Assembly: GCF_021155765.1 (NCBI RefSeq)
Contig: NC_060118.1
Span: 11,381,646 to 11,445,645, forward strand
DNA from: Diprion similis
Lineage: Eukaryota > Arthropoda > Insecta > Hymenoptera > Diprionidae
Direction of reading: 5' to 3'
DNA: 64,000 bases
Each line of letters opens with the position of its first letter. Position 1 is the stretch's first letter. The notes under the pieces are model-generated. The model had not been told where the DNA came from. It made no database searches and saw only the letters and a list, made by a program, of their open reading frames with translations. Below are positions 11,901-26,200 of this stretch, piece after piece. The translations under genes were made by a program, and so were the position numbers.

Positions 11901-14248
11901 AAGAAGAAAAGGATAGCGAAGCTTGCACCGAGGAGACGTTAGTCAACCCGGAACGTTACGAGTTAACGGACGATATAGAGATAGCGCAAGACGCTACAGA
12001 ATTATTGAACAACAGCAATAATTCTTCTACTCCGCCTCCTCTTCCTTCGAACCCTCCTGCGACGACGATTACCAAAGATAAAAATAAAGACAACCAAGAG
12101 CAGCAAGCGCAGCAAACAATGGAGGAGATAGTTGGTCACATATTAATGCAAAATCGAGACTTCCAAAAATTATTAGAGAAGCAGAGAACGAGTAGCATTA
12201 TAAACATGCGACAGCAGCAGCGTTTCAATAAGCACATGCACTCTGCCGATACGTCGGACAGCGAGACGGAGAACGATACTGCCAATAACAATAACCACAG
12301 CAACAACAACAACAACAATCACAGAGGTACAAGATCGATGCGATTGACTAGACGCGAGCAAAGATTGGTGAGAGCGAACAATGCAAGGAATTCGACATCG
12401 CCTCCGTCGCCACGAGAAGATCACCACACAAGTTTGCAGCTTCGCTACGATAATCTGAGATTAGAAAACGATCACGAAAGTGATTTGTCGACGACGTCTG
12501 TTAATAAGAATCGTACGAATCGAATAAGCGAGAAACGAGCGATATTTGAGTCATTTAAGAAACAGAGTATCGTCACCGAGAGTAAAGTGATAAAAACAGC
12601 GCTTCGTATCAGGGAAAATTCTACACTGGAAATGGAACGAGAGAAGTTGAGAAAAGAGCCTATATATGAGACCATCCCTGGCGAAGACGAAATCAGGAAA
12701 CCGGATGAGGAAGACGAAGGTGATACTGCCATCGAGAACATAAAAAGTAACGACGAATCCAAAGGTTTTGGTAACTACGATAACTTGCAGAGAGTTTGGG
12801 AAGGCGTAAGGCAACAGGATGAGGAAATCGACGGAGGCGATAGTCCGACAAAGCCAGCAGTTTGGCTGACTAAATTGTGCGAAGGCCTGCCTACGACGAC
12901 CCAAAAATCCGGTTCACTGCCTCGAAGTTTCCAGATAAATCCACACGACAATCCTTCCTATCCGCAAGTAACGAAGTCGAGATTCTTGCAAAGGGATGGA
13001 AAACCGATGAGCGAACGACCGTTTACAATAGCGTCCGACAAACCGGCTGAAATCAACCTCGAGGACATGGAGAGATACGCTTCATCCTGTCAACCGGAAA
13101 GTAGAATTGCAAAGTTCCCAACGTCCACGTCGACGTCAACGTTTTTCTACTCGCTTGACGAGGACTCTTTTACCGACGCATATTCTGAAGTTCAATCGTC
13201 AACATCCGCCAGCGCAAACGTTCATCCTGACCACAAAATTTACAGGGCGAGTGTAAGCACCGGCACGTTGTTGAAAAACGTATTTTCCAAGAAGGGAAGT
13301 ATACTGCATGGACTTCGGTCAACGGAGAGCATAGAGACTCTGGGATGCAGCGACGAGGCTGACAGAGTCAGGCAGCTTGGATCGATCGGCAGTAGCAAGG
13401 TGAAAAAGAAGAGTAAGTCTAAATATTCGAGAGAAACTTCGTCGGATGTTGATGAAATGATGAGCGGATGTGTCGCCGGAGGGAACAACGGATCTTCGTC
13501 TAAATCGTCGTTGAAAGTTCCCTCGGTTTACTACAAACAAGGAAGCTCCGGACTTGGTGCTCGTATAGCGCAATCCGATTACGCAGATCCTACCGTACTT
13601 TTTGGAGATAGTATTTTGAAGCGCACGGCGAGTGTTGGCGACGGTTTAGAAAACAAGGTGGAATTATCAGAGGATAAAAATGGTGACGAGTGTATTTTAG
13701 AGCGTAGGGAAAACGAGGCGGATAGTTTTTACGAAAAGTCCTTCGAGACCATAGAAAATTACGTGAATCCCGAGACGGAAGAAGTGTTCAGGGACAGTGC
13801 AATATTTAGTGATACGGACGAGGCGACGTCGGCCAAGACCGCACAACCTACTTCGGCTATTATTTATAAAAAGATTCCTCCAGCTGTGCCAAAAGTCGCT
13901 CCGCCAATTCCGGTGAAACGTAAACCGGAAATTTCAACACCCCCAAAAGTATTTGCGAAATTTGAAAAATCAGGGGAAAAAGTTAAACCCGCAGTTGCTC
14001 AAAAACCTAATTACCTAAAAGTGAAGAGTGTCTTCCAGAGTGAACTGGAAAACACTGTTCAAAAGCCTTTAAGGAAAACTACTGGAACGCTGAACCGTAG
14101 TAACGTTGAGTTGGCTCAAAGTATTAACAGCGAAGAAAAACAAACCGAGAATACCGTTGACGAGAGGGATGATGTATCGGCAGGTCAAAGCCGAGCAGGT
14201 TGGGTGCGTAAAATTGTTGGTCAATTACAGGGTCAAGACGATGCATAA
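5962..14248 (+). CDS. GEFmeso: Rho guanine nucleotide exchange factor, PLEKHG1/2/3 type (insect GEFmeso-like)
   Basis: Dbl-family GEF expected to load GTP onto Rho-type GTPases at the membrane or cytoskeleton. Exons: 5962-6801, 7570-7805, 9075-9175, 9509-9625, 9736-9886, 9982-10311, 10429-10524, 10834-10963, 11071-11237, 11627-11734, 11828-14248. All junctions are GT..AG and in phase, giving 1564 codons plus stop. The N-terminal 280 residues are low complexity (His, Asn, Thr, Ser). The DH domain starts at [20 protein letters not shown] (exon 2) and includes [22 protein letters not shown] and the core helix [18 protein letters not shown]. The PH domain follows ([32 protein letters not shown] in the exon ending at 10311) to about [16 protein letters not shown]. 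The last exon encodes a 787-residue disordered tail with Asn runs and a proline-rich [17 protein letters not shown] patch, a likely SH3 ligand. Family assignment is strong, the exact ortholog less so. The start codon lies upstream and is unresolved, because 5962 begins mid-codon. Confidence 0.9.
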
Positions 14249-15120
14249 ATTATAAGTAAGCTTGTCGAGTTCCAAATGTTTGATTCGAACATTTGAGTGT
14301 CTAATCGGCGTAACGAAAAGCAGAGCAAATTATTTGACTTTTAAATTTGGTGTTTTTTCTTCTAAAAAACCTGACCAAAACCCACCAAAAACAAGTTCTT
14401 GACTTTTCGAGAACTGGCTTGCTACTACCAATTACGTTATAGAGAATTCAATTAGCATAATAATCCTCATAGATTTTTATCACTGTTTTATAATCTATTA
14501 TAAGAAGTTACTGCTAGTATTGTATTGTATTATATTATGATAATTTACTGCAATGTATTTTGTACGTAGGTGACAACAGCTGTGATGTCAACACAGTTTA
14601 TGAAACATAACAGTATTTAATCTGTTGTATATAAATATGTCTAGTAATATAAAATTTTATAAAACTATAAAATTGACATGAATTATTTATTTCAGTACTT
14701 TAAAGTCTTTCAAATAATATTACTCAATTTCTCTCATTTACTTTGCGAATTCCTTTTCGTTCTATTACTTTGTTTTTTTTTTTTTTTTTCATCAATTTTT
14801 TTGCCTCAGTTCACATTATTATTTACAAGCACAGACTTTCATAATTTATTTATATTTATTTAACTATTGGGATTTTACACGCATTAATAAGAAAAAATCA
14901 TAAAACTTCTGGTTTCATCTCAGAATCATATGGTATCAAGTTTATACGCTACAGGTGGAGTTACAGACTCGAGATAAAATTTTATCGGTCTTTTGCGGGG
15001 ACGGAATTCAATGGGAAATTGAATTTTTCGTCAGAATTACCCGTGAAATCAAAGCGTAAATGGCGCAATGAATCGATTCGTAATTAATGGACGCGGTACG
15101 GAATGTATATAATGAATAAT
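14249..15120 (+). other. RhoGEF 3' UTR and AT-rich intergenic DNA
   Basis: Directly after the TAA at 14246-14248 the sequence turns AT-rich with no exon-like frame. A 3' UTR of several hundred bases is likely, but no single polyadenylation signal is decisive. I see no repeat family. Confidence 0.4.
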
Positions 15121-17127
15121 AAATTGCATTCGAGAGACTTACCAATTACTGCACGCCTGCACGATGTCAACCCACTTCACTTTCGTGCACTTCCTACTGC
15201 ATACAACACACACTTCACTCGAAGACGCATAAAAAATCCTTCGGTATAACGTCGTTCCGTTTTTTTTTTTTCTCTGTAAATTTATAAAAGGGTTTATTAA
15301 TCAAACAATACTACAAAGTTGGAATTTGGTTTTATTCATAATTTAAACGGGCTTTGCGGAAAAAAATGCAAACTCGAAAGAAGGGATGTAAATTAAATTT
15401 TGCCTGTCTAGCAATAAAACTATCGAATAAATTTGACGTTGAATCGATTAATTAGTTGAAAACTACGAATGTAATTACCAATTCCAGGTTATACGAATAC
15501 CTTAGCGATCTTTGTGTATGGATTCGAAAACGAGATTGTAGCTCAACGTCAGCAGCAGCGTTGTAGATTTTTTTCGATCGCAATCGAATGAAAAAGTATA
15601 ACGGAAAACCACGGAATGGATCGTCACTTGTTCAATTAGCGTCCGTATCGAATAATCAAGCAATAATCATATTCACTACACTTAACAAATGAGTTTTTTC
15701 ACGAATAAACGGTCGTATAATCACATAATAAGGCCACTAGCACTCACTACTACGAAATTAACGAGCCCGGAGCCGCGACGCGCACGTCCGAACTTGTCCA
15801 GATTCGAAAAGTTACTGCGGCGTACAAAATGGCCGCCGCGTCTTCTCGCTGCGTTTGGTAAACAAACGACGATCCGTACGCACGAATAACAACCAGCAAG
15901 TAATAATATTACGACATTCAATCGATCCTACAGAGTAAATACCGGATAAATATACATAAAAACGACCTTTCTGCCTCGCGCGAACGAAATGAAAGAAATG
16001 CGAACGCTTCTAGGGTTTCGATATATCATCTGTTGAGTCGACGCCGCGTATACTCTTCACTTTAAGTTTTATCGATGAATTACGAACTAATAAACTATAC
16101 ACTAGCTATTTTATCGATTATTATTGCTACAGGGATTAAAATATCTTAGACAATTATTGCTGGAACGTTATTCTTGAGTTTAAATAGAACTAATAAGAGC
16201 TAGACGACGCCGAACTGATGGCACGCGAAAAATATTAGAACGATAAAATAATAAGTGACGATCGCGTCGTCCCGGCGTGCGTTGCTGTTCGTAAACAAAA
16301 CATAATCGCGAATGACTAACTTCAGAGACGATTCAGTTTATTTGACTTTTCACAATAAGTGCCATATTCAGACATGACATACCTACAGAAATGAAGCCAG
16401 AATCGAAATACGTGTACCTATCACTGCATCTTTTCTCCAAACGATTGCACCGAATTACCAAAATCATAATTGCAAGGTTAACTTATCGATATCACTTGCG
16501 CCTTTGACTCTTGCGAGTATAATTCTTAGATATTTATTTACTTTTAGAGTTGTTGCTGTCGCAGCGTCTTGCTGCTTGCTGCCGCGGTATTATGCTGCCC
16601 TTGAAAATCCACCCAGAGGCCGAATGAATATACCAAGTTTCCTATCTACGTACTGAATAGCGAATTGTATAGTATGTGGAAAAAATTAATGAGTTGTACG
16701 AGTGTTTGTACGGCTATTCCAAGTGGCCGTGTACTCGTTATTTCGGTGACGAAAAATGCCGATATCAAATAAGAAAAAAGAATGTTCGGTGCACGTTTTA
16801 CCGTAAAACATATCGACTATTTAGCATAGCTAGCTGATAAATTCTGTAGAAGGCATAGCTCGCAGCTGTTTGGTTAAATTTCTTCATCCACCGCCCCCTG
16901 CCATCCGATCGCAACTATATTCCATTGATTTCTTGTGTTGGCGATTTTTGTGTTAAAGAAATACCTTCAGTCTTGGTATCGCACCGCTGCATATAAGCTG
17001 CGACTCGGTATATGTGCATATATTCCGTTATTACTCCCCGCAATTACGTAACAGCCTGGAGTTAAAGTTTGACAGTTTAGCTGGCGCGCGAGTAATCCTA
17101 AACGGCGTCTAGTCTTCATCAGAAAAA
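15121..17127. other. Intergenic/promoter region upstream of PAXBP1
   Basis: No coding exon is recognisable. A CpG-rich patch at about 15770-15860 includes AAAATGGCCGCC, which resembles the core of YY1-type promoter motifs. On the minus strand a donor-like GTAAGTCT follows about 15140-15240. That could be the 5' exon of an unidentified minus-strand transcript, but it is unsupported by any coding frame. The last 100 bases before 17128 should carry the PAXBP1 5' UTR. Confidence 0.3.
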
Positions 17128-20100
17128 ATGTCGCTGTTCAATAAACCAAAAAGGAACATTCGGCGGCGGCCCTTTAACGAGGATGACGAAGATAACGAAA
17201 ACCGCATGGATTCTAACGAGGATTCACAATCCTCGAAATTTAAACCCAAGAAGAAGGATAAACCTAAACAAACGCTCCTCAGCTTCGGAGAGGAGCTTGA
17301 CGAAGGTATGTAACTGATATTTATTCGTTGCCAACTTACAAGATTGTCATCGGAACACGTGTACCAAATTGTTACGGATGTTGCGAGATAAGAGAGCGAG
17401 GCTAAAGTTTTAGCCGTTGTCTGAATGTCGATTAATGTTTCAGCCGACGAAGGAGAAGTATTTAAAGTGAAGAAATCGTCGAGAAGCAAAAAGCTGATGA
17501 AACAGCTCGACCACGAGCGGAAAAAAAAGAAAGGTGAAGAGAAAATGCAAGTGGACTCTGAGCAAGCGAACATGTCCGTTAAGCAGGAAAAAGATTTAGA
17601 AATAAAGACAGACGATCTAGTAGTAAGCTATCTCTATGATGTTTTATTATATTATTAGTATCGCTGCAATTTATTCATCTCTATATAATTGTATTTATTC
17701 CTATTCTTGGTTCAATTATATCTACGGGCTGAGATCTTAACTTCAGTTGCATTCTTAATGTCTTAAGCTCTTAGTTCTGTGGACTACACAGTCGCAATTT
17801 ATGCGACACGATTTCACAACGATTCGCATTGATGTATGGCATAAAACTTCCGTATTTTCTATCGTTTGTCCGCTTTACTTTTACTCAAGCTAGAATAATA
17901 TGCCAATAAATTCATGGACCAGAATTGATGGAGAATGGAAAAAAAGTCTACCTTCTGACTTAAGTTCTGTAAAAATATGTTTGATCTCATTATCAATTTC
18001 GACTTTCGAAAATCTGTTAATGAACTTCAGGGGTAGAAACGATTTGATCTTGCACCAAATAATTATAAAAAAAAAGTACAAAGACTAATCCAAGTTTTTT
18101 GATCCTTGAAACAAAATAATTCTCTTATCCTTCACGAGCCAATATTCAGTGCCATTATTAAATCATCCCTAAATTCAGACCTTTCAAGCATGTACTCTGA
18201 ATTGTTAGTTCCTAGGATTTGTGTAGCACCAACTTTAATATCTCTATATTCTTTGATAGGTGAAAATAAAAAATACCAATCCACTGATATTGAATGGAAG
18301 AGCTGCCCTAGTTGCTGGCAAAGATGACTATACGTCCGAAGAGGAGGAAGATGACGCGAGTAGCCATAAATTTCGAAAAAATACAGACAGAGCTGACACC
18401 ATGAAGATACTTTTGGAGAGTAAGCAGAGAAAGTCAATTGAGTCCTTGACCAATTGTTCGCTATTCTTTCCTCTCGATAACTATTTTGATTCGCTTTTAG
18501 GTGGTTGCATACCTGATGCTGCGATGATTCACGCCGCACGAAAGCGTAGGCAAAAAGCAAGGGAATTAGGTGGCGAATTCATACCTATAGAGGAGCAGAG
18601 GTAGATTGCGGTGTTCTAGTCTTTGAAAGTTTCTTTTTCTTTAAGTCTGAATTTAATTCAAAACTGATATATTTTTATTTTTCTTAAAGGGAAGAGAAAG
18701 GAAAATCCAGGCTCGTCAGGGAAGAAGATCATGACAGAAGCGATGATGAAGATTCTCAAGATCGCATCGACATGACAGTAAATACAGACGCACGTGATAA
18801 AGAAAAAAGGCGGGAAGCTTTTTTCGCTTCTCAACTTCGCGAGAAATGTTGGTCACTTTTAACTAAATGAATATACCTATATACTTGTCAAGTTTTCTCA
18901 GTTGTTCAATGATGCTGATTATTCAAAGGTACAGTTTCAGATAACGAAAGTGAGCATGGTAACGAAGAAGAAGAATGGGAAGCACAACAAATAAGGAAAG
19001 GTGTTACCGGAGCTCAGGTAGCAATGAATTTGAAAACCATTTTTCCGAAGATTATTCCTGACGAATCTAGTCAATTTTTTTCCAGCACAGTATAACAAAG
19101 CCGTCTTCTTTTCATTACTTTGATAGATCGCTGCTGCCCAGCAAGATTCGATGCTTCAACAACAATATTCAATGGGTATAAATGTTGGTCAAATAATTGC
19201 GCCAGGATTACCTCTCGAAATGGCGATGATGCCTGCTCCGCCACCTCCGCCTTCCTTACATCCACCGGATCCCACAAAAGTTGTACCTGTTACCCCGCAA
19301 GAAGTCGCCAATAAAATGCGTGGAAGGTAATGACACAGTATGATTCAGAGAACCTATTGCCTTGTGATTGAAAATCAAAGAATGCCGAAAGTTTTCATCA
19401 TTCTTATATATTCCAGGCTCGAGAGTCTGCGAGAGGTGTGCAGACGTCATCTTCTAGATCGGGATCGGGTAATCGAGGAATTGATACAAACTCACAAGGA
19501 ACTGGAGGAAGGCGAAGCACGAGCGCCACAACTTGCACAGCGCTTCAGATATTACCAAGAGTTGCGTGGGTATGTCACTGACTTGGTAGAGTGTCTTGAT
19601 GAGAAGGTGGGTTTATACGCTGTCACGCTTTTTTTTTTCTTCGAGCAATGGGGTATTACATGCGGTGTCTGTGGTTGGACAGAGACACGTTCTCATAGTG
19701 AATTTCATAACTTATTGACACGTGCATTTACTTCTTTTTATCTGCAACAATTTCTGATCTCTGACATAATTTCGAACGGTTTGAAAATTCACTTTACAAA
19801 ACAAAGAAATTATCTTCAAGAAAGAGATGCATCGTTACAATAATTATGATCGTCAATTAACACGCTTAATATGAGTAGTGAACTGTCAACCTGCGTTGCC
19901 AGGGGTCTGGATCTTCTCTGTATTATGCAAAATGTACTTCTAATTTTTTTTTTTTTTCCAATTTGCCCAGAGATTATTGTTAAGAAAATTAATTCTAGAT
20001 TTAAGGGCTGGTAAGTATGTGAACCGTTTTTAAACAAAACCTAACATCTGTATTCTTTGTTAGCTGCCTCTGGTTATCGGATTGGAATCACGCTGGCTAG

Positions 20101-22066
20101 ATCTTTACGGAGAACGTTCAGCGGAGCTGATGGAGAGGCGGAGGCAAGATACCCGCGATCAAGCCGAAGAGATCACTTCTGCCACCAGTCAGTTATTTCT
20201 TCTTACTGTTCATTCATCATCATATATTACCTAAAGAAAACTCGATATTTACGATCATGAAATGCACGTTGAACCTTTTTTTTCCAGGGAATCAAGGAAC
20301 TCTTAGAAGAGGTCTTGAAGACGAAACAAGAATCCGGCGAGCTACAGAGAGGGAAGGTAGAAGAGCTCGTCGGAGACGAGCCAGAGAATTAGCCTCAACC
20401 TTACCAAAACACATTGATGGTATGTCAAGTGACAACGAAGTTACCGAGCAGCAAAATCTTGCATTTAAGCAAGAAAGAGGTGAGTTTAATTTATGTTATC
20501 AATCACAGTTGCTAGTTGAAAATATTTTTCATTCATATCCAAATGTCAGAAATCATTTTTATTTACATGATAATATTTTTAAAATTTTTACAGACGATAT
20601 CGACAATGAGTGCAGCGATGTATTTTCGGACGTTGTTGACGAATTTTGTACAGTTCGTGGAATTCTATCAAAATTAGAACAATGGCGAGAGACCGACATG
20701 GTCGCGTACACCGAAGCTTACGTTCCTCTCTGCATACCTAAGATTATATGTCCAATTATAAGGCTGCAACTTGTTACCTGGAATCCTATTATGGTAAGAG
20801 CTTACTTTTAATTTTGGCGAATTTTTCACAGACTACATGACTATTTCGAACAGGAGTACATTTTTGCCATTCCCTTTATTCTTTTTCAGGAAAGCGTTGA
20901 CTTGGAAAGAACAAAGTGGTACAACACGTTGCTCCTCTATGCACTGGACTACAAAGAAACAGAAGACAGTTTAAAAAGTGATCCTGATGTCAGGCTGGTC
21001 CCATTTGCAATGGAGAAAATTGTTCTTCCGAAACTTACACGTAAGAATCATTTCTGAATTGTTGTGTGAAAAATCATAAATCATAAATGATAACGAAATA
21101 TTTTCTTCGATGTCTGAAATCTATCTAATTCTTCTCACACTTTGACAGTGATTGTGGAAAAAATCTGGGACCCCATGTCGACATCACAGACTCTGAGATT
21201 AGTAGGCACAGTGAGCCGTTTAATCAGAGATTACCCGAACCTCACTGATCAAAGCAAACCATTACTTACGCTCTTCACAGCCATTTTAGACAAGATGAAA
21301 CTAGCTGTAGAAAACGATGTATTTATACCAATATTCCCAAAGCAGTAAGTGAATTTGTTTGTATAGTACAAAAATTCAAGCATTTCTGGCCCGTAGTTCC
21401 ATATGTTAATGGAAACTAATATTTTCTTGTCATTTCTTACAGGCTATTAGATACTAAACATCAATTTTTCCAAAGACAATTCTCAATGGCAGTTAAACTG
21501 CTCCGCAATCTACTTAGCTGGCAAGGACTGATCGGAGATACCCCGTTGAAAAACTTGGCTTTGGGATCACTGTTGAATCGGTATCTTTTAGCTGGTTTAA
21601 GAGTGTCGTCCGCAGTTGATGCCCTTACCAAAGCTAACATGGTACGATTTCCGGTATCATATTGAGATATTTTGGTTTACTCTGGGAAAAATTTGCGCCT
21701 TTCATCCTACATGTTTTGATTCCTTCCCTAAACTTTGTTCCTACAGATAATGAGCACTCTTCCACGGGCTTGGCTACAGGGGGAAACAATAGATCATCTG
21801 AAAATGTTTGCTGTCCTTATTCTTCAGCTTAGTGAACAACTGGATCAGGCCAATCCAAGTCATAAGTAAGTCGATGTTTTCCATCACAATTCCGCTAAAA
21901 TACACAGATATCTTTATTATTTTGTGTCAATTGATAGATGAATGCCATGCCTAGATTAAATAAGGATCGAAAAATTATCACAAAAGTAAAATATGATTAT
22001 AAATTTTGTTACAGTGAGGCGTGGGAATATTCTAAGTCGATCCTCAAAATAATCAAACCTTCATAG
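17128..22066 (+). CDS. PAXBP1: PAX3/7-binding protein 1 / GC-rich sequence DNA-binding factor (GCFC family)
   Basis: Nuclear GCFC-family protein, linked in animals to spliceosome function and, in vertebrates, to PAX3/7 chromatin adaptors. Exons: 17128-17305, 17444-17622, 18260-18419, 18501-18600, 18690-18847, 18929-19017, 19127-19326, 19417-19606, 20064-20187, 20288-20479, 20594-20793, 20890-21040, 21149-21344, 21443-21641, 21747-21865, 22015-22066. Phases close throughout, giving 828 residues, near the usual family size. The N terminus MSLFNKPKRNIRRR with an acidic stretch is characteristic. GGCIPDAAMIHAARKRRQKA and WEAQQIRKGV are family signatures. A coiled coil (LESLREVCRRHLLDRDRVIEEL) precedes the C-terminal GCFC domain, which ends KSILKIIKPS. 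Exon 6 could instead begin at 18941, removing four codons in frame. The start ATG is the first in an open frame and matches family N termini. Confidence 0.93.
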
Positions 22067-23294
22067 CTTAAAAAATCAGAAATTTTCGAAAGTTTCAATC
22101 AAGTAATCAACGTTTCATCACATCTGATAGATAGATTAATAATTTTAACTGTAATTTTTTATAACAGGATTCAATCTTGTATAGTTATTATAATATATTG
22201 AATAATAGAAAATTATTCGATCAAACATGTATGATCCCGTCTATATAATAACATGAGAAGACACGGTTCAGTATAGACACACAAACCATACAAAATTGAA
22301 ATAGTGTAAACGGTTCGAGTCTAATGGACAACGCAAACGGGAATGACTTCTCCGCGTGTTTTGTAAATATCCATAATATTGATAATGATAATAATAATAA
22401 TAAACTGATTTGGGAAATAAATATTCGCTCTTCTACAATGATTGATATGCCTGAAACAATACGCAATATAGGCGAAATATCAGGTCCATCACGATATTTG
22501 ATTATCGATGATATGCAATCTGCCTAAAACGTCTGGATTTATTTTCCCAGTGAATTTTCAGTTTTAGATACGCATGTTTGTAGCATAGCGTTGTCGAATT
22601 CTTGCATCTATGTACACTGACCCACCAGACGAAAACCTTAAAGTATCTATTTTTAAAACTGCACGAACTTAGGATATAGTCCTTATCTGTTAAAAGATAA
22701 GAATGCATTTGTATATACGTGTTTATAGGTATACATGTCTAGCAGCTGGGTCAGAGGTCTAGCTGACTAATACTCTGCCTATTATATAGTAGTGTTAAAT
22801 AGTATTAAACCGTCTATAGGTAAATTAAGTAATGCTAGTATCAGTTTTTTTAAACTAGTTCCATCGAGAATAATTTGTCATAATCATACGGGGAAGATTA
22901 TTACAGGATATGAGATGTAGCAATAGGCAATATTATGCTGTGGATACCTGGCAGTAAATAAATTCAACCGCATTATCCATGATAATATGCTGTAATAAAG
23001 TGATTTTAGTAACATCCACTACCTCGCCGATCTGTAATAACAAAGCTGAAAACTCGCCCTCGCAGTGTGTTCACCGTACATACGTTGTATTATTATATGA
23101 TGATACAAACTAAAAGGGAAGCCGGGCGATGTGATTGAGGATAATCTATTTGAGGGGATAACACATACATTCTCGTCCTTGAATCGAACGTATGCACACA
23201 GATACTCAGGGTACAGAGATAGCAGGGCTTAGGGTCATCTCTTCCACGACTTCCATGAATCCAGTGTACTGTAGTGTTGCTCATCGCTCACATC
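22067..23294 (+). other. PAXBP1 3' UTR and promoter of the vitellogenin-like gene
   Basis: This AT-rich 1.2 kb shows no exon-like frame on either strand. An AATAAA-type signal near 22957 could end the PAXBP1 transcript, although the true site could be earlier. The final 250 bases presumably hold the promoter and 5' UTR of the gene starting at 23295. Confidence 0.35.
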
Positions 23295-26200
23295 ATGAAG
23301 CACCCAGGTACAGCGAATGGTTTCTGAACATAATAATCTCTTATTTATACCGTATTTGTGAATAAGTATTATTGTTTTCACTGATAATTCAATATTTTTT
23401 CAAAAGACTATTTTTACCGTACAGTTACACACCAGAGCATGAAGAAGTGGGTGAATTTTTTTCTAAACTGTGATAAATTTACCTTCATTTTCAGATCTTT
23501 GTGCAAGTAAATATGTCAACCTGTATGCTCATGGTCTTATTTTGTCAGTGCTGAGTGCTCTCTGCGTGACAGGAACGAGTGAAAAATTATTTATACCTGG
23601 CAAAGAATACGTCTACTCTTACAATGCCTCCTCCAGCACTGGTGTTTTTTTACCAGACACTGCCGAATCCGTCTGGAGCTTTCATGGGAAACTCGTTATT
23701 CAAGCCGATCAGGAAGACTCTGTTTTAATGCAGGTTTGTAGAATTATCCATTTTACTACTCGTCGCACCTTCAATTATCATTAATTTCATTGACCCGTAC
23801 TTGTAGCTGCAATCGTTGAAAACCAGCGCATGGAATGGACAGCTAAAAGAAGATAGTACAGAATCAATCGACATTAGCGATGAAGCCTTGGAAATGCTGA
23901 ATCCTTTTAGGGTGTGGTATCGCCTAGGCCGCGTTGAAAATATAAGTGTGGAAACAGAGCCTGCTTGGGCTACCAATATTAAACAAAGCATAGCAGGTAT
24001 TCTGCAGTTGGACATTTCTCACATTCACCAAGATGTGACCTCTGCTTTCCACTCCGTTGAGGTGAAACGACAAGTTTAATCAAGAGTAATTAGTTTCAGA
24101 TGCTTATCAATCCCGAGCTTTGTTCTATGGGTATTATTTTTCAGACCAATCACTACGGCGAGTGTAACATCGAGTATGTTGTAATGCCTCGGAGTGCTGA
24201 CGAGAAATCCGTTCTAAAATCTGTTGATCCAAGAACGTGCAAAGGGCATGGAATCAGAACTTGGAGCAATGTGCCCGAGATGAGCTGTCCTAACAATGAC
24301 CAAGTAATGACGATAGTCATGATCTAAAGAAAATCCCCATTTCCATGAGTATGAAAAACGAAAACGAAAAGTTCACGCTATTCTTGTTTATTTAGAATCC
24401 TGTAATGAAATCCAGCGAGAGATTTTACGAGGTGAAAATGAGTGACGATGCAGATACTATTGAGTATGTAAATGCAACTGGTGGCATATTGGTACAACCC
24501 TTTCAGAGCCTTGGTGAAGCTCAGTTCCATTATGCAAGGTTTGATATATGAGAAATTAATGATATTCAAAGCCTTTCTTTCAATCCAATTATAAATCTGA
24601 GTCTCTTTCTACCCAAATTTTTATCAATTCGTCGCTTTTCATACCAGTATTGTTTTTTCCCTCATGCAGACAGATCTTTCGACTCTTATCGATAAATAAT
24701 GTAACGGAAGTTATTCGTACAAAGCCTATGAACACTTATCCTCTGCATCATGATTTACCAGAAGATGATGTATCAATGTTAAGGAATATTCCTTTCAAAT
24801 CGGAAATATTAAGACCTGTAAGTATACCTATACATCAGAACAGCTAACAACAATTTATTTCTATAAATGGACAATTTGATTAAACGAGAAGACTTAGATG
24901 TCGTCGAAAAATCATTGAGTGAGTTTGCAGCAATGAATCTCATCGCAAATAGTACAGCGACAGATGTGAAAGTCCAATATACGCATGATAGGTTTTATGA
25001 CTCATGTAACGTCAGATACATGCTGAGCTATAAATAGTAGCTTGAAGCTTGATAGTCATATCGAAGAATGTGTAAAAATCGTAAGGTCATCTTAATATAG
25101 CAACCGAGATTTTATTATCATATTTTTCTTCTGCCGTTTAATCTTTAATCGATGGAATGCGTTAGAACGTGACTGATAAAATGTGGTTAACAGGGCATAC
25201 ATATATTGAAAATAATAATTCAAATTGCAGATAGAAAGACTATTGGAAAAGTTGAGTCAACGTCTAGAAAACCCAGGGCTCGACGTCGAGGTGGAAAATT
25301 TACACAACACAACAATATCCGACCTTCTGTATCACATGGGGATGCTAGAGCGAACGGATTTGCAAAATTTGTATGACCAAATATCTGGAACGAGCTACAA
25401 AGAAGAAACTATAATGTGAGTCACAGTGGCGTAAAAGGAGAGAGAGGGAGAAAGACCAGAAAAAATTATCTATTGGTAAATGTTAAAATTATATTTATAG
25501 GAATCTTTTTCTGGAAGCACTGCCTCAAGTTGGAAGCAAAAATGCGGCGCTCTTTGTCCTAGACTTAATTCAACAGAAAAAAGTTTCGAGTATTGTCGCC
25601 GTCCAACTTCTAACGTATCTTCCTTTCCACATAAGGAAACCCGGCGTCGAATTACTCGTAGATTTACAAGCACTACTCAATCTGCCCGACAGTATTGCTT
25701 CTGAAGTTCAGAATACAGCAATCTTGACGTATGGAACCCTTATTTACAAAACTTGCTTATTATATTGCCCCTACGAAATGCTAGATGACTACGTTCGTCT
25801 TTACCTGGACAAGTTTACAGGTACTTTTCGATGATAGTTAGACGCAATTTGCTCACCGATGGATCTATATGAAATTATTGTTATTTCCAGAGAGCCGACA
25901 GTATGAGAAAAAAATGGTCTGGCTTGAAGGTCTGTCCAACATTCAACTAGGCAAAGTAGTTGAGTTTCTTGAGCCCATCGCTCGTGGTGATTCTACAAAG
26001 TCTCGACACCTGCGTTTCCTTGCAGCTTGGGCTTCGTTGCCTACGGCTCCTCTCAGACCCGACGTGGTACATAAAAACAACATTCTCCGTTTTACAACCA
26101 CTTATATGAAACTTCTTCGAATACCCACATTACATTTTTTCACAGATTCATCCAGTTTATTGGCCAATTTTGGTCAACAGAACGGAACACTTAGAATTAA

